Shown: in pieces, positions 16,246 through 26,059 of the stretch | How positions within the stretch are numbered: the stretch's first letter is position 1 | Layout: every line of letters starts with the position of its first letter | Assembly (NCBI GenBank): GCA_046329055.1 | Contig: JAXLVK010000011.1 | Location: 21,495-85,494, forward strand | DNA length: 64,000 nt | Direction of reading: 5' to 3' | From: JADKCL01 sp046329055 | GTDB taxonomy: Bacteria; Bacteroidota; Bacteroidia; J057; JADKCL01 | Program-made: the position numbers and the translations under genes | The notes under the pieces: generated by a model | Seen by the model: the letters and a program-made list of their open reading frames with translations, nothing else | What the model was told of the DNA's origin: nothing | The model's database searches: none

Positions 16246-18843
16246 ATGAAAGCGCCATTATTGGGGCTGGCTTTGGCTTGCCTCTTCCTCTCGCTCGTAT
16301 GTCCAAATCTCCATGCCCAATCCGTTTGCGGGTCGCATCCCACGCCTGAACAACGTAAATTCCTTGCAGACACCAGATCGGATCGACAAAATTATGACCG
16401 CTCAGAGATGAGAGGAACTGTGCGCTGGGTGCCAGTGAGTTTTCATATCCTCACCCGCACCAACGGGACTGGCGGGGTGGATCCCATCGTCTTCCCCAGC
16501 CTCATTAACCGGCTCAACAAGGCATTTGCTCCGGCAAACATGCAGTTTTTCCAATGCCAGAGCCACGACGTGATTTCAAATGACCTCCTCTACGACCTGA
16601 CGATCGGAGGAATGCCACCCGGCGTCTTGAGCGAAGACGAGCGCCTGAGCCTGACCCATGATGTTCCCAACACCATGAACGTTTACTTCGCCAATGCCGT
16701 GTATTGCGACGTGGGATCAGTCGGCGGATATGCCTTTTACCCCGGAGGTCCGGAGCAAATCTTCCTGCGCAATCTGAACGCCACCACGCCCGGACTCATC
16801 GAACACGAAGCGGGACACTTCTTCTCCCTCTACCATACGCATCAGTTTTATGATGAGCCCCTCCTCGCCGAGTGCGCCAACGGCAGCAATGGCGCGACCG
16901 CAGGCGACGAAATCCTCGACACCCCGGCCGACCCGCGCCTCGACATCGCAGGCATGATGTCCGGTTGCGCCTACGTGGGCACAGGAACCGATCCCTGCGG
17001 TTCCCCCTACAATCCCAATCCCTTGAACTACATGAGCTATGCGCCATTGTCCTGCATCACGGACTTCACCACCGGCCAATACAACCGCCTGGCCTACTCC
17101 GCGCAATATGACCGCCCCAACCTTGCCTGCCCCAATCCCAACTTCATCCCCTGTGGCACAGTGGTTTCCACTTACCCTTATGCCCAAGATTTCGAAGCAG
17201 GCAACCTGGGTGAATGGCGCAATGTAACCACCGACAATTTCGATTGGAGTGTGGTTTCCGCTGGCCCTCATGCGCCCACAACCGGACCGAGCAGCGCCGC
17301 AAATGGCTCCAAATTTGTCTATATCGAGGCCCAAGGCAACACCCCCAACCGCATGGCGGTCTTGGATGGCCCCTGCTTCGACCTGTCTATGATCACCAAT
17401 CCCACCGTGCAGTTCCGCTACCACATGGTCGGCGCCAACACCGGATCACTCCGCCTCGAAGGCAGCACCAACAGCGGAGGCACTTGGATTTCATTGTTTT
17501 ACAAATTCGGGGAGCAACCCTCCGGCTGGCAGACAGCCACCGTGAGCCTCAGCCCCTACACTTCGCAGACGACCTTCAAGATGCGCCTCGTCGCCACCAC
17601 CACGCTGGCGGCCTTGGGTGATATTGCGATCGACAATTTCAAGGTGTACGCCCAGCCCTGCGCAGCCAACGTGGCGCTGCAAGTCACGGACATCGGCTGC
17701 CTGAATTCCACGACGGGGCAAATCGCCGTGACCAATGCCCCTGCGGGAGCGACCTACGCCTGGGCGCGTGGCACGGAACCGACCACAGTTATCAGCACGA
17801 GCGCTTCCATGACCGGTCTTGAACCTGGCCCCTACCAAGTCACGGTGACGAGCATTGGCTGCACGGATGTCCTCGGCACCGACGTCGAAACCTCCAATTT
17901 CCGCCTCCGGCTTTCCGCCACCCATCCCGACATCATGAACCCATTGGGCGCATTGACGGCCACCTACTTGGGCGGGCAAGCGCCTTACAGCCTGATCGAA
18001 TGGAGCGGCCCCGTGAGTGGCTCGATCACCAATGTCCCGCTTGGCACCTACCAAATCCCCAATCTCCCCGCTGGCAGTTACGAGGTGCGCATCGTGGACG
18101 CGACGGGATGCAGCGTGGGTGCCTGGGCCAAGATCAATTCCTTCACCCCGGCATTCTGCCAATGCTCTTCATCCGTCACCGTCGGAACCGTTCAGGGATT
18201 CGAAAACGGCATGGGGGGCTGGCAATACTGCAATGATCCGGTGTACTATGACTGGGCCATCGGCTCGGGCGACATGGCGCCTGTGGGCACCACGGGTCCC
18301 ACCACCACCACCGCGCCCAATGCACCCCTCGGGGCCTACGAAGGCTCGAATTACGCCTACTCGGTCTCCAGCAACTACAACCAAGCCGGAGGCCACATGG
18401 GGGCCATGTTCCTCAGCCCTTGCCTGAACTTCACCGGACAAAGCTACCCCGCGCTTCGCTTCCGGTACCATCAGTACAGCAGCAGCGGGGTGGTCACCCC
18501 GGTCACCCTTTACCTCTGGGATGCGCAAGCCAGCGACCAAGCCCTGCCCCTCTGGACCAGCCCGAGCACCTCATCCAACCAGTGGATCGAAGTCAAGGTG
18601 GACCTGAGCATTGCTGCCAACACCTCCGGCAAGTACCAATTGCTCTTCAGCCAAGCCCCCAGCGGCGCCACCACCAATGACTTTGCGCTGGACCAGGTGA
18701 ATTCTGGGATGCCTCTGCACCGTGGCCTGACCGCCACCCTCAATGTGACGCCTTCCTCCTGCGGCAGCACTAGACAGCATCGATCACCGCCTCCTGCGGC
18801 AGCGCCTACGCTACCTCTGGAGCAATGGCGCGACCACGTCTAG
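16246..18843 (+). CDS. M43-type secreted metalloprotease with MAM and SprB-like domains (C-terminus lost by frameshift)
   Basis: Starting at the ATG at 16246 gives signal peptide MKAPLLGLALACLFLSLV...HAQ; longer readings have no signal. The protease domain carries the zinc motif HEAGHFFSLYH (H187, E188, H191, H197) and a Met-turn LNYMSYA near residue 260, typical of M43/cytophagalysin-type metzincins. A MAM-like domain spans ~308-468 (YPYAQDFEAG... to DIAIDNFKVY), then SprB-like repeats (~470-645), then a second MAM-like domain (~650-825). After about residue 840 the frame becomes nonsensical and stops at 18843. Downstream DNA continues the protein in other frames to a type A sorting tail, so the present product would lack its T9SS signal. 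It would be an extracellular protease if intact. Confidence 0.85.
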   Translation: MKAPLLGLALACLFLSLVCPNLHAQSVCGSHPTPEQRKFLADTRSDRQNYDRSEMRGTVRWVPVSFHILTRTNGTGGVDPIVFPSLINRLNKAFAPANMQFFQCQSHDVISNDLLYDLTIGGMPPGVLSEDERLSLTHDVPNTMNVYFANAVYCDVGSVGGYAFYPGGPEQIFLRNLNATTPGLIEHEAGHFFSLYHTHQFYDEPLLAECANGSNGATAGDEILDTPADPRLDIAGMMSGCAYVGTGTDPCGSPYNPNPLNYMSYAPLSCITDFTTGQYNRLAYSAQYDRPNLACPNPNFIPCGTVVSTYPYAQDFEAGNLGEWRNVTTDNFDWSVVSAGPHAPTTGPSSAANGSKFVYIEAQGNTPNRMAVLDGPCFDLSMITNPTVQFRYHMVGANTGSLRLEGSTNSGGTWISLFYKFGEQPSGWQTATVSLSPYTSQTTFKMRLVATTTLAALGDIAIDNFKVYAQPCAANVALQVTDIGCLNSTTGQIAVTNAPAGATYAWARGTEPTTVISTSASMTGLEPGPYQVTVTSIGCTDVLGTDVETSNFRLRLSATHPDIMNPLGALTATYLGGQAPYSLIEWSGPVSGSITNVPLGTYQIPNLPAGSYEVRIVDATGCSVGAWAKINSFTPAFCQCSSSVTVGTVQGFENGMGGWQYCNDPVYYDWAIGSGDMAPVGTTGPTTTTAPNAPLGAYEGSNYAYSVSSNYNQAGGHMGAMFLSPCLNFTGQSYPALRFRYHQYSSSGVVTPVTLYLWDAQASDQALPLWTSPSTSSNQWIEVKVDLSIAANTSGKYQLLFSQAPSGATTNDFALDQVNSGMPLHRGLTATLNVTPSSCGSTRQHRSPPPAAAPTLPLEQWRDHV

Positions 18844-19997
18844 CATTTCCGGCCTGGCGCCCAACTATGGCATCATGGTGACCGTCACCTGCGCCACGGC
18901 GAGCTGCAACCGCATCCTTTTGCCACCATCCCTACCGGGGACATGATCCCCTCGGTCTCCCCACCAATCCTACCATGGCGGGGCTGAACATGTCGCCTCG
19001 GCCTCGAAGTCGGCGGCGGACAAGGGCCCTACACCTACAGCTGGACCGGTCCTTCGGGCTTCACAGCCACCACGCAGGACATCAGCAACCTGAGCCCCGG
19101 CACTTTCAATGTCACCATCACCGACTCCAAAGGCTGCACCAAAACCGCCCAAGGCGTGATCCTGAAGGCACTTGCCCCAACATCGTCGGCACCTTCCCCC
19201 TTGACGAGAGCTTCGAGGTCGATTTTGGAAACTGGGTGAACCCGGTGGGTGAGGCAGCCACGCATTTCAACTGGACCCGCCAATCCAGGCCCCACCCCCG
19301 CTTCGCCGCGAGTTCCGGACCTGCAGCGGCCTTCCATGGGACATATTATGTCTATATGAACTCCCAAGGCGCAACTGCAGGCTCGCAAGCCTGTCAGCTA
19401 TTGCATTGACCTGAGGAGGAGCACCGCGCGAGCTTCACCTTCGACACCATGCTTGGCACAGCAATCCCGGCAATTCCGACATGGGCGACCTGTACCTCGA
19501 CATCACCACGAATCAGGGCAGCACCTGGACCACGCTCGCCACCATCGTGACCGTTCGCACCTGATGAATCCAATGGTACACCTACCCCTCGGTGAGCCTG
19601 AATGCCTATGCTGGCAAGGTCGTGCAACTCCGCTTCCGGGGTGTGATGGGCGTGGTCAATCGCAGCGACATCGCCTTGGACCATCCCCGCCTCACGGGAA
19701 CAGCACAAGGATGCACCGGAGCAACCCAGACGCAGGAAGAGCAAATGTCGCTCTGCTGCGAATCCCAGCCAGGGGCAGCTACACCATTGACCTCTCCGCC
19801 ACCGCTGCGGCTGGATCAGCAACTATCGCTGTGATGGATCCCTATCAGGCCAAGTGTTGCGCCTCGAAGCCAAGGAATTGGAGGAGGGCAAAAACAACAT
19901 CGCGATGGATCTATCTGATCTCTCCGCGGGCTTGTACCTGCTGCAGGTCACCACTGCGGAAACCAAGGTGGTTCGCCGATTTGTGGTCGCACACTGA
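18844..19997 (+). pseudogene. Out-of-frame C-terminal remainder of the M43 metalloprotease, with T9SS tail
   Basis: All three plus frames contribute pieces that together continue the upstream protein. They are a SprB-like unit (YLWSNGATTSSISG in one frame; PYTYSWTGPSGFTATTQDI and GTFNVTITDSKGC in another), a third MAM-like domain (DESFEVDFGNWVNPVG ~19205; MGDLYLDITTNQGSTW ~19480; SLNAYAGKVVQLRFRG ~19595), and a type A tail (LSAGLYLLQVTTAETKVVRRF) ending at the TGA at 19995-19997. At least five indels are needed to join them. The whole gene would be about 1250 residues. It is either a decayed gene end or a stretch of poor base calling. Confidence 0.75.
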
Positions 19998-20025
19998 TGC
20001 CGTTGATGACCTGAATGCAGCGCGA

Positions 20026-21753
20026 TTACATCCCGGGAATCGGATGTCCGCTGCATTTGCTGGGCGCGGAGATGCCCAGACGCCTGCAGACCGTCGCCGC
20101 AATGTCCGGAATCACCACGGGGACGTCTGAGACCTGAACCGGGACACCGCCACCCCAAAACAACAAGGGCACGTGCGTATCGTAGTCGAAATGGCTGCCA
20201 TGCGACGTGCCCTTGCGATGCCTGAAGGTCTCCTTCGGGTCATAGGGCGGCTGCTGAAAACCAAATTGGTACATGAACAGGACGTCCCCGCTGCGGCTCG
20301 GGTAGTAGCCATTTTTCAGGAAGGTCGCTGCGGGGGAGTCCCCACTCAAGGCGAGGATTTCCTTCCCCGGAAATGCGCCAATGATGCCTGGGAATTTGCC
20401 CGTGACATCCGCAACCTTCTCGCACAGGGAGTCCCAATCCATTCCACGACGCTGAGCGAGCAGCTTGTTCAGGTAAATGTGATGCCCCGCGACACCAAAG
20501 AGCAATGAATCCTTTCCTGCCTGATCCCCCAGTGCCAAACGAAGTTGTTCACGCAGTCCCGGGGTGTTCAGCCAACCGCCCTTGTCCCCATGATCCACGG
20601 CATACTGAGGATTGGGCGCGCCTCCATGGTCCGCCGTCAGGAATACCAGAACCCTGTCCTTCCCGACGCGTTTGTCCAGGAAATCCAAGAAACTCGCAAG
20701 ATCCCGGTCCAATCGCAGATAGGTATCCTCCACCTCCCTGCTCTGCGGCCCGAATTGATGCGCGACCATGTCGGTGGATGAGAAGCTCAGGCTCAGGAAG
20801 TCCGTCACTTCATCATTTCCCAAGCCATGCCGATCAACCGCCAGCATGGCAAAATCCTTCAGGAAATTGTTTCCCCAGGCCGTGGTCGCAAATTCTCCGC
20901 AGCAGATCAATGAGTCCATCGGCACGTGGTGCGGGAACTGCACGGAGCCGCCCAGTTCGTAAGCACCTTCGAAGGCTGCATCGCTCGGACCATCCTCGGC
21001 AAGGTATTTTTCCGGCGCCAATAGCAGTTCCCAACCCTTGGGGTCGGACATCATTTGGATCGGGAATCGCCTCGCATTCAATGTATCGGCCCATTTCGGC
21101 AGACCTGACTTCATCGACGGATAGTAGCTGCTCGACACCATGGATCCCGTCACGGCATCGAAGAAATAAGCCGCATCCGCCGATTTGCCCACGGGAAGGA
21201 TCGCAGACCTGTCCTTGAGGGACACGCCCACACATTTCGCCTTTCCGTTGGTTGCCGCCTTGAGTTGGTCAGCGATCGTGGTGGCGTCCAGCCATCTGGG
21301 TGACACACCCTTGCCCTTGGTCCGCAGCGGATGCATCCCGACATAAGGATACAGCGTGTCGAAAACGGAACTATGCCCCTTCGCCTTCCCAGTCCCAATC
21401 GTCTCAGGATCATACCAGTTGTTCATGATGATCCCGTGGCGGGATGGCGTGGTCCCGGTGAACACGGAGGCATGCCCCGGCGCCGTCTCGGTCGGGACGT
21501 AGTTGTAATTGCAGGATGTGAATGAGCTCCCTTCTTGGACGAGCCGCTTGAAGCCGCCCTCGCCGAAATTGGGCCAAAACCGCTTGAGGTAATCGAAGCG
21601 CATCTGGTCCACGATGATGCCGACGACGAGCTTGGGCTTCTTGGATTTGGGCGATCCGCCATTGGCAGAGGTCCCCGCGCAGGCTGCCAGCACCGCCACC
21701 ATCAAGGCAAGCGCCCCTCCGATACCAGCATTCACGATCCATTTTCTCTTCAT
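20026..21753 (-). CDS. Alkaline phosphatase/phosphodiesterase-superfamily lipoprotein (PafA-like)
   Basis: 575 residues with an N-terminal lipoprotein signal; the lipobox ends VLAAC, giving lipidated Cys25, so the protein is probably membrane-anchored in the periplasm or at the surface. The fold is that of the phosphodiesterase/alkaline phosphatase superfamily: metal-binding Asp in GIIVDQMR (~49), likely Thr nucleophile in ETAPGHASVFTG (~90), FSSTDMVAHQFG (~330), TADHGGAP (~385) and GSHFDYDTHVPLLFWG near the C-terminus. This order matches PafA-type phosphate-irrepressible phosphatases, which release phosphate from monoesters. Substrate preference cannot be read from the sequence. It is convergent with the broken protease gene, 28 bases away. 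Confidence 0.88.
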   Translation of the reverse strand: MKRKWIVNAGIGGALALMVAVLAACAGTSANGGSPKSKKPKLVVGIIVDQMRFDYLKRFWPNFGEGGFKRLVQEGSSFTSCNYNYVPTETAPGHASVFTGTTPSRHGIIMNNWYDPETIGTGKAKGHSSVFDTLYPYVGMHPLRTKGKGVSPRWLDATTIADQLKAATNGKAKCVGVSLKDRSAILPVGKSADAAYFFDAVTGSMVSSSYYPSMKSGLPKWADTLNARRFPIQMMSDPKGWELLLAPEKYLAEDGPSDAAFEGAYELGGSVQFPHHVPMDSLICCGEFATTAWGNNFLKDFAMLAVDRHGLGNDEVTDFLSLSFSSTDMVAHQFGPQSREVEDTYLRLDRDLASFLDFLDKRVGKDRVLVFLTADHGGAPNPQYAVDHGDKGGWLNTPGLREQLRLALGDQAGKDSLLFGVAGHHIYLNKLLAQRRGMDWDSLCEKVADVTGKFPGIIGAFPGKEILALSGDSPAATFLKNGYYPSRSGDVLFMYQFGFQQPPYDPKETFRHRKGTSHGSHFDYDTHVPLLFWGGGVPVQVSDVPVVIPDIAATVCRRLGISAPSKCSGHPIPGM

Positions 21754-21829
21754 GCCGTGAAATTACTGACAATTTTCGGTCTGGTCTGATGTGGGCAGGA
21801 GAAGAAATCGTGAACGAGAGCGAGGCTGC

Positions 21830-21859
21830 CTTCCCCGACAAATTCCCCGCATTCCCCGA
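21830..21859 (+). promoter_or_regulatory. Candidate LytTR-type operator, site 1 (three 9-bp repeats)
   Basis: Three near-identical 9-mers, CTTCCCCGA (21830), ATTCCCCGC (21842) and ATTCCCCGA (21851), lie 58-87 bases before the histidine kinase start. A second copy of the tandem motif precedes the TonB receptor gene at 23680. LytTR regulators usually bind direct repeats of about 9 bp, so this is a plausible but unproven autoregulatory site. Confidence 0.45.
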
Positions 21860-21916
21860 ACCGTATCCCCTTCCCTCCCGATTTCCAGCTAACTTTCATT
21901 CTGATTTCCCTTGCGC

Positions 21917-22918
21917 ATGAAAGCACGCTGGAGCTTGTACCTGTTGCACTTCCTCGGCTGGGCGGTGTTTGTCACATTGCCGGCCATGGTATTGCCTCGC
22001 CCGAGGGTCATTCCAGACGACGTTGCCACCGACACCCTGCTCCTGTTCCTTTCTGTGAGCGCATTGCCATTGGTGGGATTGTTTTATGGACACCTGCATT
22101 GGGCGCTGCCGAAGCTCTATCTGCGACGGAATTGGGTGGGGTATTTTGCGTTTTTGATCGGCGGGACCTTGGCGGTGATGGCCTTGGCGGTCTTGCTGCT
22201 CTGGGCCATGCCTTGGGTCATGGACACCATGGGTGTACAAACCAAACTGCTCTCCCGCGGGACGGCTTACAGGTCCATCGTGGTGCTGCTGATCTCCTTC
22301 GCCTTGTTTGCCTACCAACGATGGCGATTGGCGGAGACGGCCAAGGTGCAGGCGGAGTTGGCGTTTTTGAAGGCGCAGGTGAACCCGCATTTCCTTTTCA
22401 ACACGCTGAACAGCATCTATTACCTCACCTTGCAACAAAGCGATCGCGCACCGGCGGCGGTGGAGCGGCTGAGTGGCATCATGCGCTACGTGATCGATGA
22501 AGGCGGGCAGGATTGGGTGCCGCTGGAGCGGGAAGTGGCCTACCTGACCGATTACATCTCCCTGCAGCGGCTACGCTTCGCGGACAATGTCAAGATCGAC
22601 CTGCAAGTCCGTGGCGACCTGCTTGGACGGCGGATTGCCCCCCTCCTATTCGTTTCGTTCGTGGAAAATGCCTTCAAGCACGGCATCAGCATGGAGCAAG
22701 ATTCGCCTATCCATATTGTGTTGGATGTGGACAATGAGCAAACCCGATTCTCAGTCAAGAACCGGAAACTGGGACAGTCCACCAATGGCTATGGAGGCGG
22801 AATCGGCTTGGAAAACACCCGCAAGCGCCTCGAAATCCTCTATCCCGACAGGCATCGCCTCCAGGTGAACGAGACAGCCGCCGAGTACGAGATCACCCTG
22901 ACCCTCAGCCATCCATGA
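21917..22918 (+). CDS. LytS/YehU-type sensor histidine kinase
   Basis: 333 residues from the ATG at 21917; an upstream TTG adds only two residues. Four hydrophobic segments in the first ~130 residues form a membrane domain without a large extracellular loop. A short coiled linker (RWRLAETAKVQAELAFLKAQ) leads to the His_kinase domain with the phosphoacceptor in NPHFLFNTLNSI (His near 158), then YISLQRLRF, the N-box FVENAFKHG (~253) and the G-box GGGIGLENTRKRL (~295). It overlaps the response regulator gene by four bases (ATGA), so the two are translationally coupled. The signal is unknown; in Bacteroidota such pairs often sit by the transport or surface genes they control. Confidence 0.93.
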   Translation: MKARWSLYLLHFLGWAVFVTLPAMVLPRPRVIPDDVATDTLLLFLSVSALPLVGLFYGHLHWALPKLYLRRNWVGYFAFLIGGTLAVMALAVLLLWAMPWVMDTMGVQTKLLSRGTAYRSIVVLLISFALFAYQRWRLAETAKVQAELAFLKAQVNPHFLFNTLNSIYYLTLQQSDRAPAAVERLSGIMRYVIDEGGQDWVPLEREVAYLTDYISLQRLRFADNVKIDLQVRGDLLGRRIAPLLFVSFVENAFKHGISMEQDSPIHIVLDVDNEQTRFSVKNRKLGQSTNGYGGGIGLENTRKRLEILYPDRHRLQVNETAAEYEITLTLSHP

Positions 22919-23607
22919 TCTCCTGCATCGCACTGGACGACGAGCCGCTGGCCTTGGAACTGATACGGGCTTATGCTGCGCAGGTGCCTTGGCTGGACCT
23001 GCGGAAAACCTTCACCCGAGCGAGCGAGGCGCGGCAATGGTTGGTGGATTTTCCGGTGGATTTGATCTTCCTGGACATCCAAATGCCGGACATCAACGGC
23101 GTCGATTTCTACAAATCCGCCGGGCAGGAAACCCCAGTCATTTTCACCACCGCCTACAGCCAATACGCTGTCACTGGATTTGACCTCAAGGCGGTGGACT
23201 ACCTCCTCAAGCCCTTCACCCTGAGCCGATTCGTTCAAGCGGCAGAACAAGCGAGGGTGTACATTCAGGCACGCCGTGACGATGCTCCTGCCGAGCAAAA
23301 AGTCTTGCAAGTCCGGGCGGAATACAGCCTCGTTTCCATCCCATTGGCCGAGATCCTCTACCTCGAAACCATGGACGATTACATCCGCATCCACATCGAG
23401 GGCCGCAAGCCTGTGATGACCTTGATGCGGATGCGACAGATGGAGGATCGCCTACCTGCCAATGAATTCGTGCGCATCCACCGGAGCTATATTGTGCCAT
23501 TGGTGAGGATCGAGCGGGTCCGGAACAAGGTCGTGAGCATCGCCGGATTGGAGATCCCCATTGGCGGCACCTACGAGACCGAGTTCTGGGAACGCTTCAA
23601 GGGCTGA
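22915..23607 (+). CDS. LytTR-family response regulator
   Basis: 230 residues. The receiver domain has the acidic pair in LDDEPLAL (residues 8-10), phosphoacceptor Asp54 in IFLDIQMPD, Thr in IFTTAYS and Lys in YLLKPF. A LytTR DNA-binding domain fills ~125-230, with EILYLETMDDYIRIH and FVRIHRSYIVPL, the usual signatures. It is the cognate partner of the overlapping LytS-type kinase. Direct repeats of ATTCCCCG lie upstream of this operon and again between this gene and the TonB receptor, making both plausible targets. Confidence 0.95.
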   Translation: MISCIALDDEPLALELIRAYAAQVPWLDLRKTFTRASEARQWLVDFPVDLIFLDIQMPDINGVDFYKSAGQETPVIFTTAYSQYAVTGFDLKAVDYLLKPFTLSRFVQAAEQARVYIQARRDDAPAEQKVLQVRAEYSLVSIPLAEILYLETMDDYIRIHIEGRKPVMTLMRMRQMEDRLPANEFVRIHRSYIVPLVRIERVRNKVVSIAGLEIPIGGTYETEFWERFKG

Positions 23608-23617
23608 TTTTTGCCGA

Positions 23618-23638
23618 GACAATTCCCGCATTCCCCGA
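23618..23638 (+). promoter_or_regulatory. Candidate LytTR-type operator, site 2
   Basis: ATTCCCGC (23622) followed directly by ATTCCCCGA (23630), preceded by GACA. The 21-base stretch matches the site before the kinase gene apart from two missing bases. It lies 42 bases before the receptor start at 23680. Confidence 0.45.
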
Positions 23639-23679
23639 TATCCCTCAACTCATGGGCCGATTCCTGCGAATTTCGAGGC

Positions 23680-26004
23680 ATGAATCGTTTTCTCCTCCTT
23701 TTGTCCTGCCTGTTATTGGCCACATTGGTGCAGGCACAATCCAAATACACCGTCAGCGGCACCGTCCGGGACCAAGGCTCCGGCGAGCTGATGATCGGCG
23801 TGGTTGTCAAGGTCTTGCCTGCGGGTGGCGGCAGCCCCGTCGGTGGTGCCAACAGCAACGATTACGGCTTCTACTCCATCACCTTGCCGGAGGGCGACTA
23901 CCTGCTGCGGGTGGATTACCTGGGGTATGATTCATTGCAAATCCCCCTGAGCCTGCATGCGGCGCAGCGGCAGGACCTGGCATTGCAGGAGCGGTCGGTG
24001 CAGGTGCAGGACGTCGTGATCACCGGGCAAAAGGGCAATGAAAACGTCACGGACGCGCAAATGGGCGTGGTCAAACTGGACATGAAGACGGTGGCAAAAG
24101 TGCCCGTGATCTTCGGAGAACGCGATGTCCTCAAGACCTTGCAACTCATGCCCGGCGTCAAAAGCACGGGTGAGGGCAGCGGCGGGCTCTATGTCCGTGG
24201 TGGCGAAAGCAGCCAAAACCTCATCCTCCTCGACGAGGCGCCGGTTTACAATGCCTACCACCTCCTCGGCTTCTTCTCCACCTTCAATGCGGACGCGATC
24301 AAGGACGTTTCCCTCTACAAGGGCACAGCGCCTGCACAATACGGCGGCCGGCTCAGCTCCGTCATCGATGTGAAGATGAACGATGGCAACAACCAGAAAT
24401 ACCATGTCAGTGGAGGCATTGGCTTGATTGCTTCCCACCTGAACGTCGAGGGGCCGATCGTGAAGGACAAAGGCTCCTTCCTCCTCACAGGGCGGCGTAC
24501 TTATGCGGACGTCTTCCTCAACTTTTCCGACCAATTCAAAGGCAACAAGCTTTATTTCTACGACCTGAATGGCAAGGCGAGCTACAACCTGAACGACAAG
24601 AACCGCCTGTACCTGAGCGGGTATTTCGGCAGGGACAAGCTGGGGCTGGGAGCATTTGGCATCGATTGGGGCAACATGACCGGGACCTTGCGTTGGAACC
24701 ACCTCATCAGCAGCAAGTGGTTCAGCAATACTTCATTGATATTCAGTGATTACAGCTACAAGGTCGGCATCAATACCAGCTCCACAGAGTTTTCCCTCAC
24801 CTCCCGAATCCGCGACTACAACGTCAAGCAGGAGTTCCAATACTTCGCCAGCCCCAAGCATACCCTCCGCATGGGTTTCAATGCCATCCATCACACCGTC
24901 ACACCCGGTCAGGTGAGCCTCAGCGACACGGCGACCTTCCAGCCTCCCAAGGTCCAGGACCGCCAAGGGATTGAGAGTGCGGCATTTTTCGCTGGGGAAT
25001 GGGAGGTCAGCACGCGACTGCACGTCGATTACGGCATCCGTGGCTCCATGTTCAACCTGCTCGGGGGCGGCAACTTTTATGGCTTCGATGAAGATGGGAA
25101 TGTGCAGGACACCACCCATTACGACGACTGGTCAGTGGTCAAATCCTTCCTCAATCCAGAGCCGCGCCTGTCCATGAGCTACACCCTCGGCGCCTCCAAC
25201 TCCCTCAAGGCTGCCTATACCCGCAACGCGCAATACCTCCACATGGTCACCAACGCCACCTCCACCACACCCACGGATGTTTGGCTGCTCAGCACGAACA
25301 ATGTCAAGCCCGAGCTCTCCGACCAAGTCTCCCTCGGCTATTTCCACAACTTCAAGGAAGGCATGTACGAGACGAGCGCCGAGGTCTATTACAAGCAGCT
25401 CTACAACCAACTCGACCTCCGCAATGGCGCCGACATCCAAGCCAATGAATTCATCGAAGGTGAGCTCGTTTCCGGCAAAGGCAGGGCCTACGGCCTCGAA
25501 CTCTACGCCAAAAAGACCCGCGGCGACCTCACGGGATGGGTCAGCTACACCCTGAGCCGCACCGAGCGCAACATCGCCACCATCAACGATGGCAATTGGT
25601 ACCCCGCCAAGCAAGACGCGCTCCACGACCTCAGCGTCGTCGCCATGTACGACATCAGCAAGCGCGTCACCCTCGCAGGCACATTCGTCTTCCGCACCGG
25701 AAATGCCGTCACCTTCCCCACCGGGAAATACATCATCGATGGTCAGGTCACCTACCTCTACACCGAGCGCAACGGCTACCGCATGCCCGACTACCACCGC
25801 ATGGACCTGAGCCTCACCGTTCAAGGCAAGCCCCGGCCCAAGTACGAGAACTCCTGGAACTTCGCCTGTTACAATGTCTATGGCCGCCAAAATGCCTACT
25901 CCATCGACTTCCAGGACGACCCCGACGACCCCACCAAGACCCAAGCCGTCAAAACCGCCCTCTTCCGCTGGGTCCCCTCCATCACCTACAACTTCAAATT
26001 CTGA
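23680..26004 (+). CDS. TonB-dependent receptor with carboxypeptidase-regulatory-like N-terminus
   Basis: 774 residues from the ATG at 23680, where signal peptide MNRFLLLLSCLLLATLVQAQ begins; a longer in-frame reading has no signal. Residues ~22-110 form the regulatory-like domain (YTVSGTVRDQGSGE). The plug domain (~125-240) carries VLKTLQLMPGVKS, GGLYVRGGESSQNLILLDE and YGGRLSSVIDVKM. The remaining ~530 residues are a 22-strand-type barrel ending TYNFKF, with the terminal Phe expected for barrel insertion. It imports a ligand across the outer membrane using TonB energy. The partner DUF4249 lipoprotein gene follows 55 bases downstream, the usual pairing in this phylum, but is broken here. A LytS/LytTR operon lies directly upstream. 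Confidence 0.93.
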   Translation: MNRFLLLLSCLLLATLVQAQSKYTVSGTVRDQGSGELMIGVVVKVLPAGGGSPVGGANSNDYGFYSITLPEGDYLLRVDYLGYDSLQIPLSLHAAQRQDLALQERSVQVQDVVITGQKGNENVTDAQMGVVKLDMKTVAKVPVIFGERDVLKTLQLMPGVKSTGEGSGGLYVRGGESSQNLILLDEAPVYNAYHLLGFFSTFNADAIKDVSLYKGTAPAQYGGRLSSVIDVKMNDGNNQKYHVSGGIGLIASHLNVEGPIVKDKGSFLLTGRRTYADVFLNFSDQFKGNKLYFYDLNGKASYNLNDKNRLYLSGYFGRDKLGLGAFGIDWGNMTGTLRWNHLISSKWFSNTSLIFSDYSYKVGINTSSTEFSLTSRIRDYNVKQEFQYFASPKHTLRMGFNAIHHTVTPGQVSLSDTATFQPPKVQDRQGIESAAFFAGEWEVSTRLHVDYGIRGSMFNLLGGGNFYGFDEDGNVQDTTHYDDWSVVKSFLNPEPRLSMSYTLGASNSLKAAYTRNAQYLHMVTNATSTTPTDVWLLSTNNVKPELSDQVSLGYFHNFKEGMYETSAEVYYKQLYNQLDLRNGADIQANEFIEGELVSGKGRAYGLELYAKKTRGDLTGWVSYTLSRTERNIATINDGNWYPAKQDALHDLSVVAMYDISKRVTLAGTFVFRTGNAVTFPTGKYIIDGQVTYLYTERNGYRMPDYHRMDLSLTVQGKPRPKYENSWNFACYNVYGRQNAYSIDFQDDPDDPTKTQAVKTALFRWVPSITYNFKF

Positions 26005-26059
26005 ACAGTCAATATCCCGGTCCTCCAAACCCATTCCCCATCTTCCAATCCATCCAAAT

